Source of the DNA: Betaproteobacteria bacterium
Lineage (GTDB): Bacteria > Pseudomonadota > Gammaproteobacteria > Burkholderiales > Burkholderiaceae_C
Reading direction: 5' to 3'
Length of the DNA: 64,000 nucleotides
NCBI GenBank assembly: GCA_025358155.1
Contig: JANYKR010000151.1
Span: forward strand, 1 to 64,000
This document shows, one piece after another, positions 1 to 14,752 of the stretch. Below the pieces are notes generated by a model. It had not been told where the DNA came from. It did not search any database and saw only the letters and a program-made list of their open reading frames with translations. Position 1 is the first letter of the stretch, and each line of letters starts with the position of its first letter. A program made the translations under genes and the position numbers.

Positions 1-1
1 G

Positions 2-466
2 CGCAAGCTGGCCGAGCGCAGCCAGGTCGCAGCGCAAGAAATTGGCCAGTTGGCCGGCAACAGCGTGCACCTGGCTGAGAAAGCCGGCCAGTTGCTGGGC
101 CGCATGGTGCCCTCGATCCACAAGACCAGCGAGCTGGTGCAGGAGATCGCCGCCGCCTCGGGCGAGCAGAGCGACGGCGTCAACCAGATCACCGGCGCGA
201 TGAACCAGCTCAGCACCAGCACCCAGCAGACGGCGGCCTCGTCCGAACAACTCTCGGCCACCGCCACCGAGCTGTCGGACCGGGCGCAGCAGTTGCAAAC
301 CCTGATGCAGCGGTTCCGGGTGGGGCTGGCAAGCTCGGCGCAGGCAGCGCCGCACCACGGCGGCCGCGCCACCCGGCAACTGCCGTCCCCCGCCGGCGCC
401 CGCCACCGCAGCGCCGCCGCGCCGCAGATGCCCAGCCTGGACGAAGCCAACTTCACCCGGTTTTGA
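2..466 (+). CDS. methyl-accepting chemotaxis protein, C-terminal part (5' end outside window)
   Basis: Open frame from base 2; MCP-like coiled coil 'VQEIAAASGEQSDGVNQITGAMNQLSTSTQQTAASSEQLSATATEL'; precedes cheR. Confidence 0.9.
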   Translation, partial: RKLAERSQVAAQEIGQLAGNSVHLAEKAGQLLGRMVPSIHKTSELVQEIAAASGEQSDGVNQITGAMNQLSTSTQQTAASSEQLSATATELSDRAQQLQTLMQRFRVGLASSAQAAPHHGGRATRQLPSPAGARHRSAAAPQMPSLDEANFTRF

Positions 467-513
467 CCCCGCTGCAGCCTGCCAGCGCCCAACCCCACCG
501 CCGCGTGTCCGCC

Positions 514-1329
514 ATGAAAACACTCTCCAACAAGGCCTTTGATGCCGTCACCCAGCTGTTCCACAACGTCTCGGGCATCCGCCTGAACGAGAGCAAGCAT
601 GCGCTGGTCACCGGCCGGCTGCAGCGCCTGGCCACCGAGGCCGGCGAGACCGACCTGGAAAGTTACGTCGACAAGCTGCTGCGCGGCGGCGCGCCGGCCC
701 AGGAGATGACCCGCCTGGTGGACCGGCTGACCACCAACGAGACCTACTTCTTCCGCGAGCCGCAGCACTTCAACGACTTGGCCGACCGGCTCGATGCGCT
801 GGCACCCGGCCAGGACTTCAAGGTCTGGAGTGCGGCCAGCTCATCGGGCGAGGAGGCCTACAGCGTGGCCATGCTGATGAGTGATCGTCTCGGCCCCGGC
901 ACCGGGCCAGCGCCCTGGCAAATTGTGGGCACCGACCTCTCGACCGCGATGGTCGAGTCGGCCCGGCGCGGCCTCTACCCCACCGACCGCGCCCGCCTGG
1001 TGCCGCCCGCCTACCTCAAGCGCTTTTGCCTCAAGGGCCAGGGCGAGCAGACCGGCCAGGTGCTGATGTCGCGCGAGCTGCGAAGCCGGGTCAGGTTCGA
1101 GGCCGGCAACCTGATGCAGCCGCTGCCCGATGACCTGCCGATGTTTGACGTGATCTTCTTGCGCAATGTGCTGATCTATTTTGACAACGATGCCAAGGCC
1201 GGCATCGTGCGCCGGGTGCTGGGCCGGCTCAAGCCCGACGGTGTGCTCTACACCGGCCATGCCGAATCGCTCAGCAACCTGAACCTGCCGGTGCGTGCTG
1301 TGGGCACCGCAGTCCATGGCCACGCATGA
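514..1329 (+). CDS. cheR: CheR chemotaxis protein methyltransferase
   Basis: Translation from ATG 514; 'TNETYFFREPQHF', 'VWSAASSSGEEAYSVAM', 'FDVIFLRNVLIYFD' are CheR motifs. Confidence 0.95.
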   Translation: MKTLSNKAFDAVTQLFHNVSGIRLNESKHALVTGRLQRLATEAGETDLESYVDKLLRGGAPAQEMTRLVDRLTTNETYFFREPQHFNDLADRLDALAPGQDFKVWSAASSSGEEAYSVAMLMSDRLGPGTGPAPWQIVGTDLSTAMVESARRGLYPTDRARLVPPAYLKRFCLKGQGEQTGQVLMSRELRSRVRFEAGNLMQPLPDDLPMFDVIFLRNVLIYFDNDAKAGIVRRVLGRLKPDGVLYTGHAESLSNLNLPVRAVGTAVHGHA

Positions 1330-2344
1330 CCGGGGCAGCAGCAGCGCACGTTGGGCGCCCACCCGGCCTGCCGCCGAGGCCTTGTCCACCCGGCCGTTTG
1401 AGCTCTCCAGGCCGTTTGGGCCGTTCGTGTCGGTCGAGCCGTCTGCGCCGGCCTGGCAAAACACCCGGCCGCTTGAAATCGGCCCCACCACCAAGCCCAC
1501 CGACAAAGGCCTGACGATCTGGCCGGCCGACAAGGCGGCGCCGGGCGCTGCGGCCAGACCGGCCGGGCGCAGTGCGGCGGCCAGCCTGGCAGCCTCGGCG
1601 GCGGCCGCCAGCGCCGGGATGGCCGGCAACCGCCACCCTGCCAGCTCATCGACCGGGCTCATCCCGTCGCTTGAACCGCTGCGCCGCCCGGCGCCCAAGG
1701 TGGCCGCGCCGGCAGCAGCGCGCCCGGTGCTCAGCCCGCCCCGGGCTGAGGGCCATTGGCAGGTCAGCGGTCAGCCGGGTGAGCATGTGGTGCTGATGCC
1801 CGGACAAATGCACCTGGGCCAGCAAGTGGCCAGCGTACGCACCTTGCTGGGCTCTTGCGTGGCGATCACGCTGTGGCACCCCAAGCGGCGCATCGGCGGC
1901 ATGTGCCACTTTTTGCTGCCGCAGCGCCAGCGCCGTGCCGGCGACCCCTTGGAGGGCCGCTACGGCGACGAGGCGGTCGAGGCGATGGTCAAGTCGCTGC
2001 AGTTGCTGCGCGCCGACCCGCATGAATTTGTCGCCCACCTCTACGGCGGTGCCGACACGATGTCGGGCTGCAGCGCCGTCAAGTTCAACATCGGCGAGCG
2101 CAACATCGAGCAAGGCTGGTCGCTGATCGACCGCTACGGCTTCCAGCTCGACGGCGTGGACGTTGGCGAGGACATCCCCCGAGTGGTTTCGCTGAGCCTG
2201 GGCAGCGGCGAGGTGACGATGCGCCGGGGCAGCGGCAGCGCGCCCGACCACCTGCGTGACGAGCCCGGCGGCAGCGCCGCTGCCCTCTGTCCCCCGGCCG
2301 GCGTTGTGCCAGCCGCTGCAAGCTTTTCACCCAGGAGACCCTGA
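1295..2344 (+). CDS. cheD: CheD chemoreceptor glutamine deamidase with long low-complexity N-terminal extension (start uncertain)
   Basis: '[32 protein letters not shown]' and 'HLYGGADTM...FNIGERN' are CheD motifs; between cheR and cheB. Confidence 0.9.
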   Translation: MLWAPQSMATHDRGSSSARWAPTRPAAEALSTRPFELSRPFGPFVSVEPSAPAWQNTRPLEIGPTTKPTDKGLTIWPADKAAPGAAARPAGRSAAASLAASAAAASAGMAGNRHPASSSTGLIPSLEPLRRPAPKVAAPAAARPVLSPPRAEGHWQVSGQPGEHVVLMPGQMHLGQQVASVRTLLGSCVAITLWHPKRRIGGMCHFLLPQRQRRAGDPLEGRYGDEAVEAMVKSLQLLRADPHEFVAHLYGGADTMSGCSAVKFNIGERNIEQGWSLIDRYGFQLDGVDVGEDIPRVVSLSLGSGEVTMRRGSGSAPDHLRDEPGGSAAALCPPAGVVPAAASFSPRRP

Positions 2345-3573
2345 TGGCCACCGCCGCTCCCCCCAACCCCGCCACCGGCCGGGCCAAGATCACCGCCGTG
2401 GTGGTCGACGACTCGGCCGTCGTGCGCAAGCACCTGGCCGACCTGCTCACGGCCGGTGGCATCGAGGTCATCGCCACCGCCAGCGACCCGCTGTTTGCCT
2501 GGCCCAAGATGGCCGCGCAGTGGCCCGACGTGGTGGTGCTGGATGTGGAGATGCCGCGCATGGACGGCATCAGCTTCTTGCGCAAGATCATGGCCGAGCG
2601 GCCGACGCCGGTGGTGATGTGCTCGACCCTGACTGAAAAAGGAGCGGCCACCACGATGCAGGCGCTGGCCGAGGGTGCGGTGAGCTTCGTCACCAAACCC
2701 AAGATCGGCCTGCGCGACTTTCTGGGCGACAAGTCCAACGGCCTGGTGGCCGCGGTGCGGGCGGCGGCTGCGGCCAACCCCCGGGCGCTGCGGCCGCGCT
2801 TGCCGGCCACCGCCCTGGCTGGCAAGTTGGCGCCGGCCGGCGCGCCACCGGGCGCGCCACGCCAGGTGCAAGCTGGCCCGGGTGCGATCAGCGCCAGCGC
2901 CAGCGGCGCCATGGCGGTCACCACCAACCGGGTCATCGCCATCGGCGGCTCCACCGGAGGGGTGCAGTCGATCGAGGCGGTGTTGCTGGACCTGCCGCGC
3001 ACCACGCCCGGCATCGTGATCGTGCAGCACATGCCCGAGCGCTTCACCACCGCCTTTGCCGAACGGCTGAACGGGGTTTGCGCGATGGATGTCAAAGAGG
3101 CCGCCGACGGCGACCGGGTGATCGACGGCCGGGTGCTGATCGCCCCGGGCGGGCGCCACATGCAGTTGCACCGCAGCGGCGCGCAGTACGTGGTGTCGGT
3201 GCGCGACGGCCCGCTGGTCAACCGCCACAAGCCGTCGGTGGATGTGCTGTTCAAGTCGGTGGCGGCCTGCGCCGGCGCCAACGCGCTGGGCGTGATCCTG
3301 ACCGGCATGGGCGAGGACGGCGCCCGCGGCCTGCTCGACATGCGCAACGCAGGTGCGCTGACCGCCGCCCAAGACGAAGCCAGCTGCGTGGTGTACGGCA
3401 TGTCGCGCGAGGCAATCCGCCTGGGCGCGGCCTCGCAGGTGCTGCCGCTCTCCGGCATGGCCGGCTGGCTGCAGCAGCGCTCGGCCCAGTCCGCTGCGCT
3501 GGCCACCCCGTCCACCAGCGCCACCGGCAGCTTGGCGAGCAGCCTGGCTGGGCGCGTGCCCACCCCCGGTTGA
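2344..3573 (+). CDS. cheB: CheB chemotaxis response regulator protein-glutamate methylesterase
   Basis: Receiver '[13 protein letters not shown]...[12 protein letters not shown]' and methylesterase '[17 protein letters not shown]', '[15 protein letters not shown]'. Confidence 0.97.
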   Translation: MATAAPPNPATGRAKITAVVVDDSAVVRKHLADLLTAGGIEVIATASDPLFAWPKMAAQWPDVVVLDVEMPRMDGISFLRKIMAERPTPVVMCSTLTEKGAATTMQALAEGAVSFVTKPKIGLRDFLGDKSNGLVAAVRAAAAANPRALRPRLPATALAGKLAPAGAPPGAPRQVQAGPGAISASASGAMAVTTNRVIAIGGSTGGVQSIEAVLLDLPRTTPGIVIVQHMPERFTTAFAERLNGVCAMDVKEAADGDRVIDGRVLIAPGGRHMQLHRSGAQYVVSVRDGPLVNRHKPSVDVLFKSVAACAGANALGVILTGMGEDGARGLLDMRNAGALTAAQDEASCVVYGMSREAIRLGAASQVLPLSGMAGWLQQRSAQSAALATPSTSATGSLASSLAGRVPTPG

Positions 3574-3755
3574 GGCCGATTTGACACCGGATTGCGCACT
3601 ATTTCCGGCCAACGGACGGGGCCGGTGGCAGGCAGCATCGGGCCTGTCCGCGCTGGGTCTGGCGAGGACCGGGATGCCCGGCCGCTCGCCGGTGTCCAAG
3701 CCGCCGCTGCGCCAGCCCTGCCCAGCCCACTGCCCGCTGTCCTGAACTGGCCGCC

Positions 3756-6287
3756 ATGAACCCCCTTGCCCACCCTGCCAAGCCCAGCCACCCGTCGCGC
3801 CTGCTGCGGTGGACCCGGGCCTTGCTGTCGCCCGGCACCCGTTTGATGTTTGCGCTGCCGATGTCGGCCAAGCTGGGCCTGACCACCGCCACCATGCTGG
3901 TACCGATGGGATTGATGATGTACTTGTCGCTCAACGACAAGCTGGCGCAGCGCGACTTTGCACGCACCGAGCTGCAGGGCGTGACCGTGGTCGAGGCCCT
4001 GGAGCCGCTGCTGCTGGCCACCCAGCGCCACCGGGGTTTGACCTCCCGGGTGCTGGCCGGTGACGCCGCCGCCAGCGCCCAGCGCGATGACACCCGAAGG
4101 GCGATCTCGCTGGGCGTCGAGGCGATGGACGCCCGGCTCAGCCCGGACACGCTCGGCTACAGCCTGAGCGATGCCTGGCGCCCCTTGCGCACGGGCCTGC
4201 TCGCCTTGCTCGACACTGCCGCGCCGGCAAAAAGCACAGCGGGGTACGGCGCGCCTGCTGCAGCCACCCCGGCAGTGGCTGCGGCCACGTTTGCCCAGCA
4301 CACCGAAGCCATCGAGGCCGTGCGCCAATTTGCTTTGCTCAACGGCGACCGCTCGGGCCTGGTGCTCGACCCGGAAAGCCGCTCCTACTACCTGATGGAC
4401 ATGCTGGTCAACACCCTGCTGCCGGCGATGGAGTCTGCCGCCATCACCCGAGGCATGGGCGCCAAGCTGCTGACCCAAGCCGCTGAGGCGACCGGCACCG
4501 CCACGGCCAGCCCGGTGCAACTGCAAGAGCGGGCCCAGTTGCTGGGCCAGGTCGGCCAGATCGGCCGCAGCCTGGCCGATCTGGGCAGCAAGCTCGCCGC
4601 CTACGAGCGGGCTGGCGGGTCGGCCCTCGGCGCCTGGCCCGGCGCACGCAGCGAGTTGCAACGCTTTGGCCAGTTGGCCACCGCAAAGTTCTCAGCCGAT
4701 CTGCCTAGCGGCAGTGCGTCGGGCTTTTTTGACCTGGGCAGCGCCACGATCGACCAATTGCATGCCCTCAACAGCGAGGCGGCCAGCGGCTTGCGCGCCG
4801 AGATCACGCTGCGTTTGCAATCCATCGAGCGGCAGGTGTTGCAGCAGGCCCTGGCCTTCACGGTCGGCGTGATGCTGCTGGCCTACTTGCTGACCTCGCT
4901 TTTTGTCACCTTCCAGGCCTCGCTGCGGGTGCTGCGGCGCGGCACCGACGCGATGGCGCGCGGTGATCTGGCGCACCGCACCGAGGTGCGCGGACGCGAT
5001 GAGCTGGCGGCCATCGGCCGCACGGTGGATGCGACCTGTGCGCAACTTTCGGGCATGGTGGCCGAGATCCGCAGCAGCGCTGCCCTGGTCAACCTGGCCG
5101 GCACCCAGGTGGCCGACGGCAGCCAGCGCCTGTCCGAGCGCACCGACGATCAGGCCAGCAGCCTGCGCAACTCGGTCGATGCCATCGGCCAGCTCAGCCT
5201 GGCGGTGGCCCAGAACGCCCAGGCCGCGCGGGAGCTGGACGACTTGACCGTCGGCCTGGCCGAGCAGGCCGAGCAAGGCCATGCCGCGATGGCCGAGACC
5301 GTGGGCTCGATGCAGCAAATGCAGGACGCCTCACAGCGGGTGACCGAGGTGGTGGCGGTGATCGACGACGTGGCATTCCAGACCAGCATGCTGTCGCTCA
5401 ACGCGGCGGTGGAGGCGGCGCGGGCGGGCGAGGCCGGCAAGGGCTTTGCGGTGGTCGCGAGCGAGGTGCGGCAACTGGCCCAGCGCTGCGCCGAGTCGGC
5501 CGACGAGATCCGCAAGCTGATCGGCAACGCCGCTCAGCAGGTCGACAACTCGGCGGGCAAGCTGCGCAACGTCAGCGCCTCGCTCGACACGATTGTCTCG
5601 GGCGTGCGCGAGGTCTCGGGCCGGCTGCGCTCGATCTCTACCGCCAGCACCCAACAGAGTGCCGGCCTGGGCGAGGTGACCGAGAGCGTGAGCACGCTCG
5701 ACAAGATCACCCGCGAAAACGCCGCGCTGGTCGAGCTGTCGGCCAGCGCGTCCAGCACCCTGGTCGAGCGCGCCGACACGCTGCGCCAGGCGGTGGTGTC
5801 GATGCGGCTGCGCCAGGCATCGGCCGACGAGGCACACGGTCTGGTCGAGCGGGCGATGGCGCACATCGCACAGGTCGGGCGCGAGCGGGCCTTTGCCGAC
5901 TTTCACGACCCGCACGGCGCGTTCATCGACCGCGACCTCTACCTGTTTGTCTTTGACCGCAACGGCACCACCAGCGTGTTTGGCTCCAAGCCTGAGCTGG
6001 TGGGCCAGCATGCCGGCGCCGTGCCGGGCCTGGAGCCCACCTCGTTCCTGGCGCGCGCCTGGACGGCTGCCGACAGCGGTGGCGGCTGGATCCAGTACGA
6101 GGTGGTCAGCCCGGGCACCAAGGTCGTCACGCCCAAGGAGTCGTACGTCCTGCCGCTGGGCTCGGTCGAGTTCATCGGCTGCGGCGCCTACCGGCGCGAG
6201 GGCGCCGCCGCTGCCCAGGTCAGCAAGCCCCGCGCGGCCGCCTGGGCCCACGGCAAAGCGCAGCTGACCGGATCGCCGGTGGCCTGA
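3756..6287 (+). CDS. methyl-accepting chemotaxis protein with N-terminal sensor, HAMP, MCP signalling domain and C-terminal Cache-like domain
   Basis: Signalling hairpin '[37 protein letters not shown]'; C-terminal '[26 protein letters not shown]...[24 protein letters not shown]'. Confidence 0.93.
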   Translation: MNPLAHPAKPSHPSRLLRWTRALLSPGTRLMFALPMSAKLGLTTATMLVPMGLMMYLSLNDKLAQRDFARTELQGVTVVEALEPLLLATQRHRGLTSRVLAGDAAASAQRDDTRRAISLGVEAMDARLSPDTLGYSLSDAWRPLRTGLLALLDTAAPAKSTAGYGAPAAATPAVAAATFAQHTEAIEAVRQFALLNGDRSGLVLDPESRSYYLMDMLVNTLLPAMESAAITRGMGAKLLTQAAEATGTATASPVQLQERAQLLGQVGQIGRSLADLGSKLAAYERAGGSALGAWPGARSELQRFGQLATAKFSADLPSGSASGFFDLGSATIDQLHALNSEAASGLRAEITLRLQSIERQVLQQALAFTVGVMLLAYLLTSLFVTFQASLRVLRRGTDAMARGDLAHRTEVRGRDELAAIGRTVDATCAQLSGMVAEIRSSAALVNLAGTQVADGSQRLSERTDDQASSLRNSVDAIGQLSLAVAQNAQAARELDDLTVGLAEQAEQGHAAMAETVGSMQQMQDASQRVTEVVAVIDDVAFQTSMLSLNAAVEAARAGEAGKGFAVVASEVRQLAQRCAESADEIRKLIGNAAQQVDNSAGKLRNVSASLDTIVSGVREVSGRLRSISTASTQQSAGLGEVTESVSTLDKITRENAALVELSASASSTLVERADTLRQAVVSMRLRQASADEAHGLVERAMAHIAQVGRERAFADFHDPHGAFIDRDLYLFVFDRNGTTSVFGSKPELVGQHAGAVPGLEPTSFLARAWTAADSGGGWIQYEVVSPGTKVVTPKESYVLPLGSVEFIGCGAYRREGAAAAQVSKPRAAAWAHGKAQLTGSPVA

Positions 6288-6300
6288 GCGCCCGGCGCGG

Positions 6301-9300
6301 GTGCCGCCGCCAGGGCCCAGCGCCCAGCGTCCAGCCAAACGCTGGATGAGGCTCAACTTCCGCCCTACCCGGCCGAAATCAAGGCATGTCCCTTTTGACC
6401 CACCAGGCCCGCCAGTGAGCCTGCCTCAGCCGACCCGCGACGCCCCGCCGCACCGGCGCCTGCGCTGGGCGATGCATGGCGCGCTGACGCTGATCGCGCT
6501 GCTGCTGGCCGCAGCCGGCTGGAACGCCTGGCAGAGCGAGTTGCGCCGCAGCGCCGACGCCGAGCTGATCAACCTGGCCGGCGCCCAGCGCATGTTGTCG
6601 CAGCGCGTGGCCTTGCTCGCGGTGCAGCCGCCCAGTGACGGCGGCATCACTTTCGACGCGGCGCTGGAGCGCGCCCAACTCGATGCGTTACGGATTGAAC
6701 ACCTGCTGGGCAACGGCAACGGTGCCCAGCTCGACCCACTGCTGCCGGCCCTGGAGGAGGCCGTGCGCCGCTGGCAGGCGGCGCGCGAGCGGCTCTGGTA
6801 CCGGGCGCACACCCTGGCCCGGCTGCAAAGCAGCCCGACCGAACCACAGGGTAGCGGCGCCGCCACCGCTGGCCCGGCGGTTGCCGCACGCCTGACCAGC
6901 GCCACCGCCCTGTTGCAGCGCGAGGTCGATGCCTCGCTGGCGGCCGCGCAATCGCTGGTTGAACATATCCAGCTCACCGCCGACCAGAAAGCAGCACGCG
7001 CGCTGCGCGACCTGAGCCTGGCCGCAGGCCTGGGTGCGGCCCTGCTGCTGGCGCTGGCGGCCGGCGTGGTCGAGCCAGCGGCCCGTTTTGTACGGCGCCA
7101 GCACGCCCGCCAGTCCGAGCTGGCGGCCCACCTGGAACCGCTCTCGCTGGTGGCCCGCCACACCCACAACATGGTGGTCATCACCGACGCCAGGCGCCGC
7201 GTGGCCTGGGTCAACGACGCTTTCAGCCGGCTCACCGGCTACACCCTGGCCGAAGCACAGGGCCGCAAGCCGGCCGAGTTGCTGCAATCCCGCGCCACCG
7301 ACCCGGCGACCGTGCTGCGCATGCGTGCCGCAATGGACGCCGGCCTGGGGGTGCGGGTTGAGCTGATCAACCGCAACAAGGCCGGGCGCGAGTACTGGCT
7401 CGACATCGACATCCGGCCCTTGCATGACGGCAAGGGTGCGCTGACCGGCTTCATCGCAGTGCAGACCGACGTCACCGAACAGGTGTTTCAACGCCTGCGC
7501 CTGCGCACCTTGCTCGACGCGCTGCCCACCGGCGTGGTGGAGCACGACGCCAGCGGCGCTATCGTCGATGCCAACCGCGCCGCCGAGCGGGTGTTGGGCC
7601 TGAGCCTGGCGCAGCTGCAAGGCCGCCACCCGGTCGACCCGCGCTGGCGCACTGTGCACGATGACCTGAGCCTCTACCCGGGTGAGCAACACCCCAGCAG
7701 CCGCTCGCTGCGCGACGGCGTGAGCGTGGCCGCCGACAGCATCGGCGTGATGACGGCGCAAGACGAGCAGCGCTGGTTGCTGGTCAACAGCGAGCCGCTG
7801 CGCAACCCGGCGGGTGAGCTGACTGGCGCGGTGGCCTGTTTTGTCGATGTCACCGAGCAGCGCGCCCAGCGCACCTTGCTGCAGCTGGCCTTGCGGGCGG
7901 CCCGCATCGGCACCTGGGACTGGCGGCTCGACACCGACGCGCCGGCCCTGAGCGCCGAGAGCTGCGCACTGCTGGGCTACAGCGTGGATGAATTCGAGCC
8001 GCTGCGCCAGGCCTGGCGCGAGCAAGTCCACCCGGATGACCAGGCGGGCGCCGACCGGCTGCTGCGCCAGCACCTGGCCGAGCCCAGCGTGCCCTACCGC
8101 TGTGACATGCGGCTGCGCCACCGCAGCGGCGCCTGGGTCTGGGTGCAGTTTTTTGGCGCTGTGGTCGAGCGCAGCGCCCGGGGTCGGGCCCAGCGCATGG
8201 TAGGTATCCACCTCGACATCAGCGAGCGCAAGCTGGGCGAGCAACAGCTGCAGGCCACGGCCCTGACCGATGCACTGACCGGGCTGCCCAACCGCAGCGC
8301 GCTGCTGCAACGCCTGACCACGGCGATTCATCGGCACCGCGCCGCAGCCGGCGGCCACTTCGCCCTGCTGTTTCTTGACTTTGACCGCTTCAAGCAGGTC
8401 AACGACTCCTTGGGCCACAGCGCCGGCGATGACCTGCTGCGCCAGATCGCCCATCGCCTGCAAGGCACGCTGCGGCCCGGCGATGCAGTGAGCCGGCCGG
8501 GTGAGGCCTTGGACGGCTCGGCGGCCCGGCTGGGCGGCGATGAGTTTGTGGTGCTGCTCGACGGACTGGCCGGGCCCGCGGACGCGGCGCTGGTGGCCGA
8601 GCGCCTGCTGCAGGTGTTGGCCCGGCCTTACGATGTGCTGGGCCACCGGGTGTTCTCCAGCGCCAGCATCGGCGTGCGCACCTCGGCGCTGGCCTTTGAC
8701 GATGCCGACAGCCTGCTGCGCGACGCCGACACCGCAATGTACGAGGCCAAGCAAGGCGGGCGCGGCCGTTGGGTGCTGTTCGAGCCCCGCATGCGCCAGC
8801 AGGTCAGCGAGCGCGCCTGCATCGAGGCCGATTTGCACCTCGCGCTGGAGCGGGCCGAGCTGTTTGTGGTCTACCAGCCGGTGCTGGACCTGGTGTGCCA
8901 GCCAGGCCAGCCGGGCTGCGCCGGTGTCGAGGCCCTGGTGCGCTGGCGCCACCCGACCCGCGGTGTCGTCAGCCCGGCGCAGTTTGTGCCGGTGGCCGAG
9001 GAGTGCGGGCTGATCGGCGCGCTCGGGCTGTTTGTGCTGCAGACCGCCTGCGGCCAGTTCATGCGCTGGCAGCGTGAGCTCGGCGCGCTGGCCCCGGGGC
9101 TGCTGGCGGTGAACCTGTCGGTTGCGCAATTGCGCCAGGGTGACCTGATGGGCCAGGTGCAGCAGATCCTGACCGACAACGGCATGCCGCCAGCAGCCCT
9201 GCAGCTGGAAGTGACCGAGAGCCTGGCTGCGCAAGACCCGGTGGTGCAGGCCCGGCTGCGTGAACTCAAGAGTCTGGGCTTGAAGCTGGCGCTGGATGAC

Positions 9301-9702
9301 TTTGGCACCGGCTACTCGTCGCTGGCCTGCCTGCACCTGTTGCCGGTCGACACGGTCAAGATCGACCGCTCGTTTGTGGTCGAGGCCGAGCACAGCGACT
9401 ACCACCGCGCGCTGATCGACGCCACCGTGCGGGTAGCCCGCACCCTGCACATGACCACCGTGGCCGAGGGCATCGAAACCCCCGACCAGGCCGCGCAGAT
9501 CACCGCGCTGGGCTGCGACCGGGGCCAGGGCTATCTGTTTTGCAAACCACTCGAGCCGGCGGCCCTGCGGAGCTGGCTGACGGCCCGCGCCGCACCGGCC
9601 CTGACCAACACGCTGCCCGAAGCGATGCGGACAAGCGGCCGCGCGCAGCCGGCAGCGCAGCCGGTAGCGCAGCCGGCAGCGCAGCCGGCGCTGAGCCCCT
9701 GA
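6301..9702 (+). CDS. membrane sensor with PAS domains, GGDEF diguanylate cyclase and EAL phosphodiesterase (start uncertain)
   Basis: 'ARLGGDEFVVLLDGL', 'GVEALVRWRHP', 'LALDDFGTGYSSL'; PAS repeats; N-terminal TM with 'AELINLAGAQRMLSQRVALLA'. Confidence 0.93.
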   Translation: MPPPGPSAQRPAKRWMRLNFRPTRPKSRHVPFDPPGPPVSLPQPTRDAPPHRRLRWAMHGALTLIALLLAAAGWNAWQSELRRSADAELINLAGAQRMLSQRVALLAVQPPSDGGITFDAALERAQLDALRIEHLLGNGNGAQLDPLLPALEEAVRRWQAARERLWYRAHTLARLQSSPTEPQGSGAATAGPAVAARLTSATALLQREVDASLAAAQSLVEHIQLTADQKAARALRDLSLAAGLGAALLLALAAGVVEPAARFVRRQHARQSELAAHLEPLSLVARHTHNMVVITDARRRVAWVNDAFSRLTGYTLAEAQGRKPAELLQSRATDPATVLRMRAAMDAGLGVRVELINRNKAGREYWLDIDIRPLHDGKGALTGFIAVQTDVTEQVFQRLRLRTLLDALPTGVVEHDASGAIVDANRAAERVLGLSLAQLQGRHPVDPRWRTVHDDLSLYPGEQHPSSRSLRDGVSVAADSIGVMTAQDEQRWLLVNSEPLRNPAGELTGAVACFVDVTEQRAQRTLLQLALRAARIGTWDWRLDTDAPALSAESCALLGYSVDEFEPLRQAWREQVHPDDQAGADRLLRQHLAEPSVPYRCDMRLRHRSGAWVWVQFFGAVVERSARGRAQRMVGIHLDISERKLGEQQLQATALTDALTGLPNRSALLQRLTTAIHRHRAAAGGHFALLFLDFDRFKQVNDSLGHSAGDDLLRQIAHRLQGTLRPGDAVSRPGEALDGSAARLGGDEFVVLLDGLAGPADAALVAERLLQVLARPYDVLGHRVFSSASIGVRTSALAFDDADSLLRDADTAMYEAKQGGRGRWVLFEPRMRQQVSERACIEADLHLALERAELFVVYQPVLDLVCQPGQPGCAGVEALVRWRHPTRGVVSPAQFVPVAEECGLIGALGLFVLQTACGQFMRWQRELGALAPGLLAVNLSVAQLRQGDLMGQVQQILTDNGMPPAALQLEVTESLAAQDPVVQARLRELKSLGLKLALDDFGTGYSSLACLHLLPVDTVKIDRSFVVEAEHSDYHRALIDATVRVARTLHMTTVAEGIETPDQAAQITALGCDRGQGYLFCKPLEPAALRSWLTARAAPALTNTLPEAMRTSGRAQPAAQPVAQPAAQPALSP

Positions 9703-9756
9703 ACCCTGCTGCCGAGGCCTGCGGCAGCAAGCCAGCCAGCGCCAAGCTCAGTGGGC

Positions 9757-14391
<4,635 letters not shown>

Positions 14392-14506
14392 ACCAGTGGC
14401 CGGGGTGAGCCTGCGGAAGTGCCATCGGCGGCCCGACTGATGGCGTGCCTGCGCAGTCGATTTACGCAGCGCACGAGTCTTGGGGCTGTTGCCGTCATGA
14501 CCACCC

Positions 14507-14520
14507 TAAACCCGGGTTTA
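14507..14520. promoter_or_regulatory. 14-bp perfect palindrome TAAACCCGGGTTTA upstream of the hybrid kinase gene
   Basis: Read directly; equals its own reverse complement; about 115 bp upstream of the kinase start. Confidence 0.4.
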
Positions 14521-14624
14521 TACCAAAGGCACAGCGCATCAAACGACTCAAGCGACCGGTGATTCAGGCGCTAATGCAGGGCTGGAGGGGCGGTGCGGCG
14601 GATCGGGACGGGCCGGTGTTTTGT

Positions 14625-14752
14625 GCCCAGTCCTTCGGTAGCCGCACGGCGCCTTCCGGCGCCTTGCGCGCGACCTCAGCCTGGTCGCTGGTATCGCGCC
14701 CAGTCCTTCGGTAGCCGCACGGCGCCTTCCGGCGCCTTGCGCGCGACCTCAG
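14625..14752. repeat. two direct copies of a 55-bp sequence (14625-14679, 14698-14752), period 73 bp, each with a GGCGCC-TTCC-GGCGCC hairpin
   Basis: gcccagtccttcggtagccgcacggcgccttccggcgccttgcgcgcgacctcag occurs twice without mismatch; second copy covers the dnaB stop codon. Confidence 0.95.

Noticed and set aside
2085-4661. 858-aa minus-strand ORF opposite cheD/cheB/MCP
   Set aside because: Antisense to clearly conserved genes; low-complexity composition with R/A/G/P/H bias, a common artefact of high GC third positions.
6688-9450. 920-aa minus-strand ORF opposite the GGDEF-EAL gene
   Set aside because: Antisense frame, repetitive Gln/His/Ala composition, no recognisable domain.
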